64,000 nucleotides of DNA from assembly GCA_030762175.1 (NCBI GenBank), contig JAUJEO010000019.1:5276001-5340000 (forward strand). The letters are read 5' to 3'. The stretch's first letter is position 1. Each line of letters opens with the position of its first letter. Of this stretch, positions 12,880 through 25,952 are shown piece by piece. The notes beneath the pieces were generated by a model, which was not told the origin of the DNA, ran no database searches, and saw only the letters and a program-made list of their open reading frames with translations. Made by a program: the position numbers and the translations under genes. The DNA comes from Metallyticus violacea (Eukaryota > Arthropoda > Insecta > Mantodea > Metallyticidae).

Positions 12880-15800
12880 ATTTTTTTCGAAGTTTGGAAA
12901 CTTCGTTAGAATCACTTTTTTTCCGTTCTTATTTGAGATAACTGGTTCTCTTTCATTATACTAGTTTGATAGTCTCAGAAAAGCATATTATGCGCAAAGA
13001 ATCTAGAAAAGAAAAAAATTTTTTTTCGAAGATTGGAAACCTCGTTAGAATCACTTTTTTTCCGTTCTTATTTGAGATAACTGGTTCTCTTTCATTATAC
13101 TAGTTTGATAGCCTCAGACAAGCATATTATGCGCAAAGAATTTCGAAAAGAAAAAAATTTTTTTTCGAAGATTGGAAACCTCGTTAGAATCACTTTTTTT
13201 CCGTTCTTATTTGAGATAACTTGTTCTCTTTCATTATACTATTTTGATAGCCTTAGACAAGCATATTATGCGCAAAGAATCTCGAAAAGAAAAAATTTTT
13301 TTTTCGAAGTTTGGAAACTTCGTTAGAATCACTTTTTTTCCGTTCTTATTTAAGATTACTGGTTCTCTTTCATTATACTAGTTTGATAGCCTCAGACAAG
13401 CATATTATGCGCAAAGAATCTCGAAAAGAAAAAAATTTTTTTTCGAAGTTTGGAAACTTCGTTAGAATCACTTTTTTTCCGTTCTTATTTGAGATAACTT
13501 GTTCTCTTTCATTATACTATTTTGATAGCCTGAGACAAGCATATTATGCGCAAAGAATCTCGAAAAGAAAAAAAATTTTTTTCGAAGTTTGGAAACTTCG
13601 TTAGAATCACTTTTTTTCCGTTCTTATTTGAGATAACTGGTTCTCTTTCATTATACTAGTTTGATAGCCTCAGACAAGCATATTATGCGCAAAGAATCTC
13701 GAAAAGAAAAAAATTTTTTTTCGAAGTTTGGAAACTTCCTTAGAATCACTTTTTTTCCATTCTTATTTGAGATAACTTGTTCTCTTTCATTATACTAGTT
13801 TGATAGCCTTAGACAAGCATATTATTCGCAAAGAATCTCGAAAAGAAAAAAATTTTCTTTCGAAGTTTGGAAACTTCGTTAGAATCACTTTTTTTCCGTT
13901 CTTATTTAAGATTACTGGTTCTCTTTCATTATACTAGTTTGATAGCCTCAGACAAGCATATTATGCGCAAAGAATCTCGAAAAGAAAAAAAATTTTTTTC
14001 GAAGTTTGGAAACTTCGTTAGAATCACTTTTTTTCCGTTCTTATTTGAGATAACTTGTTCTCTTTCATTATACTAGTTTGATAGCCTTAGACAAGCATAT
14101 TATGCGCAAAGAATCTCGAAAAGAAAAAAATTTTTTTTCGAAGTTTGGAAACTTCGTTAGAATCACTTTTTTTCCGTTCTTATTTGAGATAACTGGTTCT
14201 CTTTCATTATACTATTTTGATAGCCTCAGAAAAGCATATTATGCGCAAAGAATCCTTAAAGAAAAAATTTTTTTTTCGAAGTTTGGAAACTTCGTTGGAA
14301 TCACTTTTTTTCCGTTCTTATTTGAGATAACTGGTTCTCTTTCATTATACTAGTTTGATAGCCTCAGAAAAGCATAGGTATGCGCAAAGAATCTCGAAAA
14401 GAAAAAAATTTTTTTTCGAAGTTTGGAAACTTCGTTAGAATCACTTTTTTTCCATTCTTATCTGAGATAACTGGTTCTCTTTCATTATACTAGTTTGATA
14501 GTCTCAGACAAGCATATTATGCGCAAAGAATCTCGAAAAGAAAAAAATTTTTTTTCGAAGTTTGGAAACTTCGTTAGAATCACTTTTTTTCCATTCTTAT
14601 TTGAGATAACTTGTTCTCTTTCATTATACTTATTTGATAGCCTTAGACAAGCATATTATGCGCAAAGAATCTCGAAAAGAAAAAAATTTTTTTTCGAAGT
14701 TTGGAAACTTCGTTAGAATCACTTTTTTTCCGTTCTTATTTGAGATAACTTGTTCTCTTTCATTATACTAGTTTGATAGCCTTAGACAAGCATATTATGC
14801 GCAAAGAATCTCGAAAAGAAAAAAATTTTTTTTCGAAGTTTGGAAACTTCGTTAGAATCACTTTTTTTCCGTTCTTATTTGAGATAACTGGTTCTCTTTC
14901 GTTATACTAGTTTGATAGTCTCAGAAAAGCATATTATGCGCAAAGAATCTAGAAAAGAAAAAAATTTTTTTTCGAAGATTGGAAACCTCGTTAGAATCAC
15001 TTTTTTTCCGTTCTTATTTGAGATAACTGGTTCTCTTTCATTATACTAGTTTGATAGCCTCAGACAAGCATATTATGCGCAAAGAATCTCGAAAAGAAAA
15101 AAATTTTTTTTCGAAGTTTGGAACTTCCTTAGAATCACTTTTTTTCCATTCTTATTTGAGATAACTTGTTCTCTTTCATTATACTTGTTTGATAGCCTTA
15201 GACAAGCATATTATGCGCAAAGAATCTCGAAAAGAAAAAAAATTTTTTTCGAAGTTTGGAAACTTCGTTAGAATCACTTTTTTTCCGTTCTTATTTGAGA
15301 TAACTGGTTCTTTTTCATTATACTATTTTGATAGCCTCAGACAAGCATATTATGCGCAAAGAATCTCGAAAAGAAAAAAATTTTTTTTCGAAGTTTGGAA
15401 ACTTCCTTAGAATCACTTTTTTTCCATTCTTATTTGAGATAACTTGTTCTCTTTCATTATACTTGTTTGATAGCCTTAGACAAGCATATTATGCGCAAAG
15501 AATCTCGAAAAGAAAAAAATTTTTTTTCGAAGTTTGGAAACTTCGTTATAATCACTTTTTTCCGTTCTTATTTAAGATTACTGGTTCTCTTTCATTATAC
15601 TAGTTTGATAGCCTCAGACAAGCATATTATGCTCAAAGAATCTCGAAAAGAAAAAAATTTTTTTTCGAAGTTTGGAAACTTCGTTAGAATCACTTTTTTT
15701 CCGTTCTTATTTGAGATAACTTGTTCTCTTTCATTATACTAGTTTGATAGCCTTAGACAAGCATATTATGCGCAAAGAATCTCGAAAAGAAAAAATTTTT

Positions 15801-16697
15801 TTTTCGAAGTTAGGAAACTTCGTTAGAATCATTTTTTTTCCGTTCTTATTTAAGATTACTGGTTCTCTTTCATTATACTAGTTTGATAGCCTCAGACAAG
15901 CATATTATGCGCAAAGAATCTCGAAAAGATTAAAATTTTATTTCGAAGTTTGGAAACTTCGTTAGAATCACTTTTTTTCCGTTCTTATTTCAGATAACTG
16001 GTTCTCTTTCATTATACTAGTTTGATAGCCTCAGACAAGCATATTATGCGCAAAGAATCTCGAAAAGAAAAAAATTTTTTTTCGAAGTTTGGAAACTTCC
16101 TTAGAATCACTTTTTTTCCATTCTTATTTGAGATAACTTGTTCTCTTTCATTATACTAGTTTGATAGCCTTAGACAAGCATATTATGCGCAAAGAATCTC
16201 GAAAAGAAAAAAATTTTTTTTCGAAGTTTGGAAACTTCGTTAGAATCACTTTTTTTCCGTTCTTATTTCAGATAACTGGTTCTCTTTCATTATACTAGTT
16301 TGATAGCCTCAGACAAGCATATTATGCGCAAAGAATCTCGAAAAGAAAAAAATTTTTTTTCGAAGTTTGGAAACTTCCTTAGAATCACTTTTTTTCCATT
16401 CTTATTTGAGATAACTTGTTCTCTTTCATTATACTAGTTTGATAGCCTTAGACAAGCATATTATGCGCAAAGAATCTCGAAAAGAAAAAAATTTTTTTTC
16501 GAAGTTTGGAAACTTCGTTAGAATCACTTTTTTTCCGTTCTTATTTAAGATTACTGGTTCTCTTTCATTATACTAGTTTGATAGCCTCAGACAAGCATAT
16601 TATGCGCAAAGAATCTCGAAAAGAAAAAAATTTTTTTTCGAAGTTTGGAAACTTCGTTAGAATCACTTTTTTTCCATTCTTATTTGAGATAACTTGT
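11556..16697 (+). repeat. Higher-order unit of 5142 bp, copy 1
   Basis: Thirty-seven monomers. It begins at an AAATATTCTCG monomer followed by the XbaI type (near 11750), the AATCTGG type (11891), an AAGAAG type with TTATTCTAG (near 11990) and a GTTATAATC type. From 11556 to about 14050 it matches 16698-19192 at a shift of 5142. From about 14050 to 16697 it matches about 19611-22256 at 5559. It also holds one marker pair (CTTCGTTGG at 14290) and a GCTCAAAG monomer (near 15632). The left edge is approximate. Confidence 0.8.
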
Positions 16698-19600
16698 TCT
16701 CTTTCATTATACTAGTTTGATAGCCTTAGACAAGCATATTATGCGCAAATATTCTCGAAAAGAAAAAAATTTTTTTTCGAAGTTTGGAAACTTCGTTAGA
16801 ATCACTTTTTTTCCGTTCTTATTTGAGATAACTGGTTCTCTTTCATTATACTAGTTTGATAGCCTCAGAAAAGCATATTATGCGCAAAGAATCTAGAAAA
16901 GAAAAAAATTTTTTTTCGAAGATTGGAAACCTCGTTAGAATCACTTTTTTTCCGTTCTTATTTGAGATAACTGGTTCTCTTTCATTATACTAGTTTGATA
17001 GCCTCAGACAAGCATATTATGCGCAAATAATCTGGAAAAGAAAAAAATTTTTTTTCGAAGTTTGGAAACTTCCTTAGAATCACTTTTTTTCCATTCTTAT
17101 TTGAGATAACTTCTTCTCTTTCATTATTCTAGTTTGATAGCCTTAGACAAGCATATTATGCGCAAAGAATCTCGAAAAGAAAAAAATTTTTTTTAAGAAG
17201 TTTGGAAACTTCGTTAGAATCACTTTTTTTCCGTTCTTATTTAAGATAACTTGTTCTCTTTCATTATACTAGTTTGATAGCCTTAGACAAGCATATTATG
17301 CGCAAAGAATCTCGAAAAGAAAAAAATTTTTTTTCGAAGTTTGGAAACTTCGTTATAATCACTTTTTTTCCGTTCTTATTTAAGATTACTGGTTCTCTTT
17401 CATTATACTAGTTTGATAGCCTCAGACAAGCATATTATGCGCAAAGAATCTCGAAAAGAAAAAAAATTTTTTTCGAAGTTTGGAAACTTCGTTAGAATCA
17501 CTTTTTTTCCGTTCTTATTTGAGATAACTTGTTCTCTTTCATTATACTAGTTTGATAGCCTGAGACAAGCATATTATGCGCAAAGAATCTCGAAAAGAAA
17601 AAAAATTTTTTTCGAAGTTTGGAAACTTCGTTAGAATCACTTTTTTTCCGTTCTTATTTGAGATAACTGGTTCTCTTTCATTATACTAGTTTGATAGCCT
17701 CAGACAAGCATATTATGCGCAAAGAATCTCGAAAAGAAAAAAATTTTTTTTCGAAGTTTGGAAACTTCCTTAGAATCACTTTTTTTCCATTCTTATTTGA
17801 GATAACTTGTTCTCTTTCATTATACTAGTTTGATAGCCTTAGACAAGCATATTATTCGCAAAGAATCTCGAAAAGAAAAAAATTTTCTTTCGAAGTTTGG
17901 AAACTTCGTTAGAATCACTTTTTTTCCGTTCTTATTTAAGATTACTGGTTCTCTTTCATTATACTAGTTTGATAGCCTCAGACAAGCATATTATGCGCAA
18001 AGAATCTCGAAAAGAAAAAAAATTTTTTTCGAAGTTTGGAAACTTCGTTAGAATCACTTTTTTTCCGTTCTTATTTGAGATAACTGGTTCTCTTTCATTA
18101 TACTAGTTTGATAGTCTCAGAAAAGCATATTATGCGCAAAGAATCTAGAAAAGAAAAAAATTTTTTTTCGAAGATTGGAAACCTCGTTAGAATCACTTTT
18201 TTTCCGTTCTTATTTGAGATAACTGGTTCTCTTTCATTATACTAGTTTGATAGCCTCAGACAAGCATATTATGCGCAAAGAATTTCGAAAAGAAAAAAAT
18301 TTTTTTTCGAAGATTGGAAACCTCGTTAGAATCACTTTTTTTCCGTTCTTATTTGAGATAACTTGTTCTCTTTCATTATACTATTTTGATAGCCTTAGAC
18401 AAGCATATTATGCGCAAAGAATCTCGAAAAGAAAAAAATTTTTTTTCGAAGTTTGGAAACTTCGTTAGAATCACTTTTTTTCCGTTCTTATTTAAGATTA
18501 CTGGTTCTCTTTCATTATACTAGTTTGATAGCCTCAGACAAGCATATTATGCGCAAAGAATCTCGAAAAGAAAAAAAATTTTTTTCGAAGTTTGGAAACT
18601 TCGTTAGAATCACTTTTTTTCCGTTCTTATTTGAGATAACTTGTTCTCTTTCATTATACTATTTTGATAGCCTGAGACAAGCATATTATGCGCAAAGAAT
18701 CTCGAAAAGAAAAAAAATTTTTTTCGAAGTTTGGAAACTTCGTTAGAATCACTTTTTTTCCGTTCTTATTTGAGATAACTGGTTCTCTTTCATTATACTA
18801 GTTTGATAGCCTCAGACAAGCATATTATGCGCAAAGAATCTCGAAAAGAAAAAAATTTTTTTTCGAAGTTTGGAAACTTCCTTAGAATCACTTTTTTTCC
18901 ATTCTTATTTGAGATAACTTGTTCTCTTTCATTATACTAGTTTGATAGCCTTAGACAAGCATATTATTCGCAAAGAATCTCGAAAAGAAAAAAATTTTCT
19001 TTCGAAGTTTGGAAACTTCGTTAGAATCACTTTTTTTCCGTTCTTATTTAAGATTACTGGTTCTCTTTCATTATACTAGTTTGATAGCCTCAGACAAGCA
19101 TATTATGCGCAAAGAATCTCGAAAAGAAAAAAAATTTTTTTCGAAGTTTGGAAACTTCGTTAGAATCACTTTTTTTCCGTTCTTATTTGAGATAACTGGT
19201 TCTCTTTCATTATACTAGTTTGATAGTCTCAGAAAAGCATATTATGCGCAAAGAATCTAGAAAAGAAAAAAATTTTTTTTCGAAGATTGGAAACCTCGTT
19301 AGAATCACTTTTTTTACATTCTTATTTGAGATAACTTGTTCTCTTTCATTATACTATTTTGATAGCCTTAGACAAGCATATTATGCGCAAAGAATCTCGA
19401 AAAGAAAAAAATTTTTTTTCGAAGTTTGGAAACTTCGTTAGAATCACTTTTTTTCCGTTCTTATTTAAGATTACTGGTTCTCTTTCATTATACTAGTTTG
19501 ATAGCCTCAGACAAGCATATTATGCGCAAAGAATCTCGAAAAGAAAAAAATTTTTTTTCGAAGTTTGGAAACTTCGTTAGAATCACTTTTTTTCCGTTCT

Positions 19601-22256
19601 TATTTGAGATAACTTGTTCTCTTTCATTATACTAGTTTGATAGCCTTAGACAAGCATATTATGCGCAAAGAATCTCGAAAAGAAAAAAATTTTTTTTCGA
19701 AGTTTGGAAACTTCGTTAGAATCACTTTTTTTCCGTTCTTATTTGAGATAACTGGTTCTCTTTCATTATACTATTTTGATAGCCTCAGAAAAGCATATTA
19801 TGCGCAAAGAATCCTTAAAGAAAAAATTTTTTTTTCGAAGTTTGGAAACTTCGTTGGAATCACTTTTTTTCCGTTCTTATTTGAGATAACTGGTTCTCTT
19901 TCATTATACTAGTTTGATAGCCTCAGAAAAGCATAGGTATGCGCAAAGAATCTCGAAAAGAAAAAAATTTTTTTTCGAAGTTTGGAAACTTCGTTAGAAT
20001 CACTTTTTTTCCATTCTTATCTGAGATAACTGGTTCTCTTTCATTATACTAGTTTGATAGTCTCAGACAAGCATATTATGCGCAAAGAAACTCGAAAAGA
20101 AAAAAATTTTTTTTCGAAGTTTGGAAACTTCGTTAGAATCACTTTTTTTCCATTCTTATTTGAGATAACTTGTTCTCTTTCATTATACTTATTTGATAGC
20201 CTTAGACAAGCATATTATGCGCAAAGAATCTCGAAAAGAAAAAAATTTTTTTTCGAAGTTTGGAAACTTCGTTAGAATCACTTTTTTTCCGTTCTTATTT
20301 GAGATAACTTGTTCTCTTTCATTATACTAGTTTGATAGCCTTAGACAAGCATATTATGCGCAAAGAATCTCGAAAAGAAAAAAATTTTTTTTCGAAGTTT
20401 GGAAACTTCGTTAGAATCACTTTTTTTCCGTTCTTATTTGAGATAACTGGTTCTCTTTCGTTATACTAGTTTGATAGTCTCAGAAAAGCATATTATGCGC
20501 AAAGAATCTAGAAAAGAAAAAAATTTTTTTTCGAAGATTGGAAACCTCGTTAGAATCACTTTTTTTCCGTTCTTATTTGAGATAACTGGTTCTCTTTCAT
20601 TATACTAGTTTGATAGCCTCAGACAAGCATATTATGCGCAAAGAATCTCGAAAAGAAAAAAATTTTTTTTCGAAGTTTGGAACTTCCTTAGAATCACTTT
20701 TTTTCCATTCTTATTTGAGATAACTTGTTCTCTTTCATTATACTTGTTTGATAGCCTTAGACAAGCATATTATGCGCAAAGAATCTCGAAAAGAAAAAAA
20801 TTTTTTTTCGAAGTTTGGAAACTTCGTTAGAATCACTTTTTTTCCGTTCTTATTTGAGATAACTGGTTCTTTTTCATTATACTATTTTGATAGCCTCAGA
20901 CAAGCATATTATGCGCAAAGAATCTCGAAAAGAAAAAAATTTTTTTTCGAAGTTTGGAAACTTCCTTAGAATCACTTTTTTTCCATTCTTATTTGAGATA
21001 ACTTGTTCTCTTTCATTATACTTGTTTGATAGCCTTAGACAAGCATATTATGCGCAAAGAATCTCGAAAAGAAAAAAATTTTTTTTCGAAGTTTGGAAAC
21101 TTCGTTATAATCACTTTTTTCCGTTCTTATTTAAGATTACTGGTTCTCTTTCATTATACTAGTTTGATAGCCTCAGACAAGCATATTATGCTCAAAGAAT
21201 CTCGAAAAGAAAAAAATTTTTTTTCGAAGTTTGGAAACTTCGTTAGAATCACTTTTTTTCCGTTCTTATTTGAGATAACTTGTTCTCTTTCATTATACTA
21301 GTTTGATAGCCTTAGACAAGCATATTATGCGCAAAGAATCTCGAAAAGAAAAAATTTTTTTTTCGAAGTTAGGAAACTTCGTTAGAATCATTTTTTTTCC
21401 GTTCTTATTTAAGATTACTGGTTCTCTTTCATTATACTAGTTTGATAGCCTCAGACAAGCATATTATGCGCAAAGAATCTCGAAAAGATTAAAATTTTAT
21501 TTCGAAGTTTGGAAACTTCGTTAGAATCACTTTTTTTCCGTTCTTATTTCAGATAACTGGTTCTCTTTCATTATACTAGTTTGATAGCCTCAGACAAGCA
21601 TATTATGCGCAAAGAATCTCGAAAAGAAAAAAATTTTTTTTCGAAGTTTGGAAACTTCCTTAGAATCACTTTTTTTCCATTCTTATTTGAGATAACTTGT
21701 TCTCTTTCATTATACTAGTTTGATAGCCTTAGACAAGCATATTATGCGCAAAGAATCTCGAAAAGAAAAAAATTTTTTTTCGAAGTTTGGAAACTTCGTT
21801 AGAATCACTTTTTTTCCGTTCTTATTTCAGATAACTGGTTCTCTTTCATTATACTAGTTTGATAGCCTCAGACAAGCATATTATGCGCAAAGAATCTCGA
21901 AAAGAAAAAAATTTTTTTTCGAAGTTTGGAAACTTCCTTAGAATCACTTTTTTTCCATTCTTATTTGAGATAACTTGTTCTCTTTCATTATACTAGTTTG
22001 ATAGCATTAGACAAGCATATTATGCGCAAAGAATCTCGAAAAGAAAAAAATTTTTTTTCGAAGTTTGGAAACTTCGTTAGAATCACTTTTTTTCCGTTCT
22101 TATTTAAGATTACTGGTTCTCTTTCATTATACTAGTTTGATAGCCTCAGACAAGCATATTATGCGCAAAGAATCTCGAAAAGAAAAAAATTTTTTTTCGA
22201 AGTTTGGAAACTTCGTTAGAATCACTTTTTTTCCATTCTTATTTGAGATAACTTGT
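16698..22256 (+). repeat. Higher-order unit, copy 2 (5559 bp, three extra monomers)
   Basis: Follows copy 1 in tandem and carries the same order of variants. Between about 19196 and 19612 it has 417 bp (three monomers) absent from copy 1, including a hybrid XbaI-type/TTTACATTC monomer at 19220-19358. Markers shared with copy 1 include the CTTCGTTGG pair (19849), TTTCGTTATAC (20458 against 14899), GGTTCTTTTTC (20868 against 15309) and GCTCAAAG (21191 against 15632). A third copy starts directly after it. Confidence 0.8.
19220..19358 (+). repeat. Hybrid monomer (XbaI type fused to TTTACATTC type)
   Basis: The front has TCTCAGAAAAG, TCTAGAAAAG, GAAGATTGG and CCTCG (G at 19298). The back has TTTACATTC (A at 19316) and AACTTG. 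Near 2763 and 38344 the TTTACATTC ending follows a CTTCC front instead. The switch therefore lies between 19299 and 19315, within the segment that is unique to the second higher-order copy. Confidence 0.78.
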
Positions 22257-23040
22257 TCTCTTTCATTATACTAGTTTGATAGCCTTAGACAAGCATATTA
22301 TGCGCAAATATTCTCGAAAAGAAAAAAATTTTTTTTCGAAGTTTGGAAACTTCGTTAGAATCACTTTTTTTCCGTTCTTATTTGAGATAACTGGTTCTCT
22401 TTCATTATACTAGTTTGATAGCCTCAGAAAAGCATATTATGCGCAAAGAATCTAGAAAAGAAAAAAATTTTTTTTCGAAGATTGGAAACCTCGTTAGAAT
22501 CACTTTTTTTCCGTTCTTATTTGAGATAACTGGTTCTCTTTCATTATACTAGTTTGATAGCCTCAGACAAGCATATTATGCGCAAATAATCTGGAAAAGA
22601 AAAAAATTTTTTTTCGAAGTTTGGAAACTTCCTTAGAATCACTTTTTTTCCATTCTTATTTGAGATAACTTCTTCTCTTTCATTATTCTAGTTTGATAGC
22701 CTTAGACAAGCATATAATGCGCAAAGAATCTCGAAAAGAAAAAAATTTTTTTTAAGAAGTTTGGAAACTTCGTTAGAATCACTTTTTTTCCGTTCTTATT
22801 TAAGATAACTTGTTCTCTTTCATTATACTAGTTTGATAGCCTGAGACAAGCATATTATGCGCAAAGAATCTCGAAAAGAAAAAAATTTTTTTTCGAAGTT
22901 TGGAAACTTCGTTATAATCACTTTTTTTCCGTTCTTATTTAAGATTACTGGTTCTCTTTCATTATACTAGTTTGATAGCCTCAGACAAGCATATTATGCG
23001 CAAAGAATCTCGAAAAGAAAAAAATTTTTTTTCGAAGTTT
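22257..23040 (+). repeat. Higher-order unit, truncated copy 3
   Basis: Repeats the unit start: AAATATTCTCG, XbaI type, AATCTGG type, AAGAAG type and GTTATAATC type. It differs from copy 2 by ATATAATGC (22714) and CCTGAG (22846). Beyond about 23020 the A/T tract boundary and a CCATTC monomer show that the match has ended. The breakpoint is not resolved. Confidence 0.65.
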
Positions 23041-23374
23041 GGAAACTTCGTTAGAATCACTTTTTTTCCATTCTTATTTGAGATAACTTGTTCTCTTTCA
23101 TTATACTTGTTTGATAGCCTTAGACAAGCATATTATGCGCAAAGAATCTCGAAAAGAAAAAAATTTTTTTTCGAAGTTTGGAAACTTCGTTAGAATCACT
23201 TTTTTTCCGTTCTTATTTGAGATAACTGGTTCTCTTTCATTATACTAGTTTGATAGTCTCAGAAAAGCATATTATGCGCAAAGAATCTAGAAAAGAAAAA
23301 AATTTTTTTTCGAAGATTGGAAACCTCGTTAGAATCACTTTTTTTCCGTTCTTATTTGAGATAACTGGTTCTCT

Positions 23375-23396
23375 TTCATTATAGCATTATAGAGTT
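23375..23396 (+). repeat. +7-bp variant CATTATAGCATTATAGAG at a monomer boundary
   Basis: CATTATACTAG is replaced by CATTATAGCATTATAGAG, a partial duplication of CATTATA that destroys the SpeI site and its TAG stop. The same form occurs with ATAGCATTAT starting at 42409, 49356 and 53664, at shifts of 19028, 6947 and 4308 bp. It gives a clean tag for four copies of one segment. Confidence 0.9.
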
Positions 23397-25908
23397 TGAT
23401 AGCCTCAGACAAGCATATTATGCGCAAAGAATCTCGAAAAGAAAAAAATTTTTTTTCGAAGTTTGGAACTTCCTTAAAATCACTTTTTTTCCATTCTTAT
23501 TTGAGATAACTTGTTCTCTTTCATTATACTTGTTTGATAGCCTTAGACAAGCATATTATGCGCAAAGAATCTCGAAAAGAAAAAAATTTTTTTTCGAAGT
23601 TTGGAAACTTCCTTAGAATCACTTTTTTTCCATTCTTATTTGAGATAACTTGTTCTCTTTCATTATACTAGTTTGATAGCCTTAGACAAGCATATTATGC
23701 GCAAAGAATCTCGAAAAGAAAAAAAATTTTTTTCGAAGTTTGGAAACTTCGTTAGAATCACTTTTTTTCCGTTCTTATTTGAGATTACTGGTTCTCTTTC
23801 ATTATACTAGTTTGATAGCCTCAGACAAGCATATTATGCGCAAAGAATCTCGAAAAGAAAAAAATTTTTTTTCGAAGTTTGGAAACTTCGTTATAATCAC
23901 TTTTTTCCGTTTTTATTTAAGATTACTGGTTCTCTTTCATTATACTAGTTTGATAGCCTCAGACAAGCATATTATGCGTAAAGAATATCGAAAAGAAAAA
24001 AATTTTTTTTCGAAGTTTGGAAACTTCGTTAGAATAACTTTTTTTCCGTTCTTATTTAAGATTACTGGTTCTCTTTCATTATACTAGTTTGATAGCCTCA
24101 GACAAGCATATTATGCGCAAAGAATCTTGAAAAGAAAAAAATTTTTTTTCGAAGTTTGGAAACTTGGTTAGAATCACTTTTTTTCCGTTCTTATTTGAGA
24201 TAACTTGTTCTCTTTCATTATACTAGTTTGATAGCCTTAGACAAGCATATTATGCGCAAATATTCTCGAAAAGAAAAAAATTTTTTTTCGAAGTTTGGAA
24301 ACTTCGTTAGAATCACTTTTTTCCGTTCTTATTTGAGATAACTGGTTCTCTTTCATTATACTAGTTTGATAGCCTCAGAAAAGCATATTATGCGCAAAGA
24401 ATCTAGAAAAGAAAAAAATTTTTTTTCGAAGATTGGAAACCTCGTTAGAATCACTTTTTTTCTGTTCTTATTTGAGATAACTGGTTCTCTTTCATTATAC
24501 TTGTTTGATAGCCTCAGACAAGCATATTATGCGCAAATAATCTGGAAAAGAAAAAAATTTTTTTTCGAAGTTTGGAAACTTCCTTAGAATCACTTTTTTT
24601 CCATTCTTATTTGAGATAACTTCTTCTCTTTCATTATTCTAGTTTGATAGCCTTAGACAAGCATATTATGCGCAAAGAATCTCGAAAAGAAAAAAATTTT
24701 TTTTAAGAAGTTTGGAAACTTCGTTAGAATCACTTTTTTTCCGTTCTTATTTAAGATAACTTGTTCTCTTTCATTATACTAGTTTGATAGCCTTAGACAA
24801 GCATATTATGCGCAAAGAATCTCGAAAAGAAAAAAATTTTTTTTCGAAGTTTGGAAACTTCGTTATAATCACTTTTTTTCCGTTCTTATTTAAGATTACT
24901 GGTTCTCTTTCATTATACTAGTTTGATAGCCTCAGACAAGCATATTATGCGCAAAGAATCTCGAAAAGAAAAAAATTTTTTTTCGAAGTTTGGAAACTTC
25001 GTTAGAATCACTTTTTTTCCATTCTTATTTGAGATAACTTGTTCTCTTTCATTATACTTGTTTGATAGCCTTAGACAAGCATATTATGCGCAAAGAATCT
25101 CGAAAAGAAAAAAATTTTTTTTCGAAGTTTGGAAACTTCGTTAGAATCACTTTTTTTCCGTTCATATTTGAGATAACTTCTCTTTCATTATACTAGTTTG
25201 ATAGCCTTAGACAAGTATATTATGCGCAAAGAATCTCGAAAAGAAAAAAATTTTTTTTCGAAGTTTGGAAACTTCGTTAGAATCGCTTTTTTTCCGTTCT
25301 TATTTGAGATAACTGGTTCTCTTTCATTATACTAGTTTGATAGTCTCAGAAAAGCATATTATGCGCAAAGAATCTAGAAAAGAAAAAAATTTTTTTTCGA
25401 AGATTGGAAACCTCGTTAGAATCACTTTTTTTCCGTTCTTATTTGAGATAACTGGTTCTCTTTCATTATACTAGTTTGATAGCCTCAGACAAGCATATTA
25501 TGCGCAAAGAATCTCGAAAAGAAAAAAATTTTTTTTCGAAGTTTGGAACTTCCTTAAAATCACTTTTTTTCCATTCTTATTTGAGATAACTTGTTCTCTT
25601 TCATTATACTTGTTTGATAGCCTTAGACAAGCATATTATGCGCAAAGAATCTCGAAAAGAAAAAAATTTTTTTTCGAAGTTTGGAAACTTCCTTAGAATC
25701 ACTTTTTTTCCATTCTTATTTGAGATAACTTGTTCTCTTTCATTATACTAGTTTGATAGCCTTAGACAAGCATATTATGCGCAAAGAATCTCGAAAAGAA
25801 AAAAATTTTTTTTCGAATTTTGGAAACTTCGTTAGAATCTCTTTTTTTCCGTTCTTATTTAAGATTACTGGTTCTCTTTCATTATACTAGTTTGATAGCC
25901 TCAGACAA

Positions 25909-25919
25909 GCATATTATGC
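25909..25919. repeat. Short inverted repeat GCATA-T-TATGC in the monomer
   Basis: Eleven bases with 5-bp complementary arms around a single T, followed directly by GC. It is among the best conserved parts of the monomer, with rare exceptions such as ATAGGTATGC (near 3382, 14375, 19934 and 38962), ATATAATGC (near 22714, 41742, 48689 and 52997) and ATTATTCGC (near 2135). Conservation of a small dyad in a satellite may reflect protein binding, but homogenisation alone also explains it. Confidence 0.7.
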
Positions 25920-25937
25920 GCAAAGAATCTCGAAAAG

Positions 25938-25952
25938 AAAAAAATTTTTTTT
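25938..25952. repeat. A7T8 tract of the monomer
   Basis: Seven A then eight T, preceded by CGAAAAG and followed by CGAAG, so the flanks TCGAAAA and TTTTCGA are themselves complementary and the wider segment is an imperfect palindrome. Copies with A6T9, A8T7, A9T6 (4102-4116) and A3TA3T8 (near 69) all keep a total of 15. Exceptions are few, such as a 13-base version near 44691 and a 14-base version near 58165. Poly(dA:dT) runs of this length are known to be stiff or bent and to disfavour nucleosomes, so a phased array could position nucleosomes. Confidence 0.85.

Larger units (their letters stand above)
19300..25050 (+). repeat. 5.75-kb segment copied at 38328-44078
   Basis: Every marker from the A of TTTACATT (19316) to about 25050 recurs 19028 bp downstream: the CTTCGTTGG pair, GCTCAAAG, ATATAATGC, the +7-bp ATAGCATTAT variant (23381), AATATCG (near 23989), GAATCTTG (near 24123) and TTCTGTTC (24460). 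Differences I noticed include GAAACTCG (20087), GCATTAG (22004), GTAAAG (23979) and AGAATAAC (24033) in this copy. Confidence 0.88.

Noticed and set aside
23375..23400. Transposon insertion or target-site duplication at the +7-bp variant
   Set aside because: The extra bases are a local partial repeat of CATTATA; there is no inserted body or terminal inverted repeat.
25882..25900. TATA-like promoter at TTATACTAG in each monomer
   Set aside because: AT-rich sequence makes such matches common, and no transcript, initiator or gene can be supported. Satellite transcription is possible but not visible from sequence.
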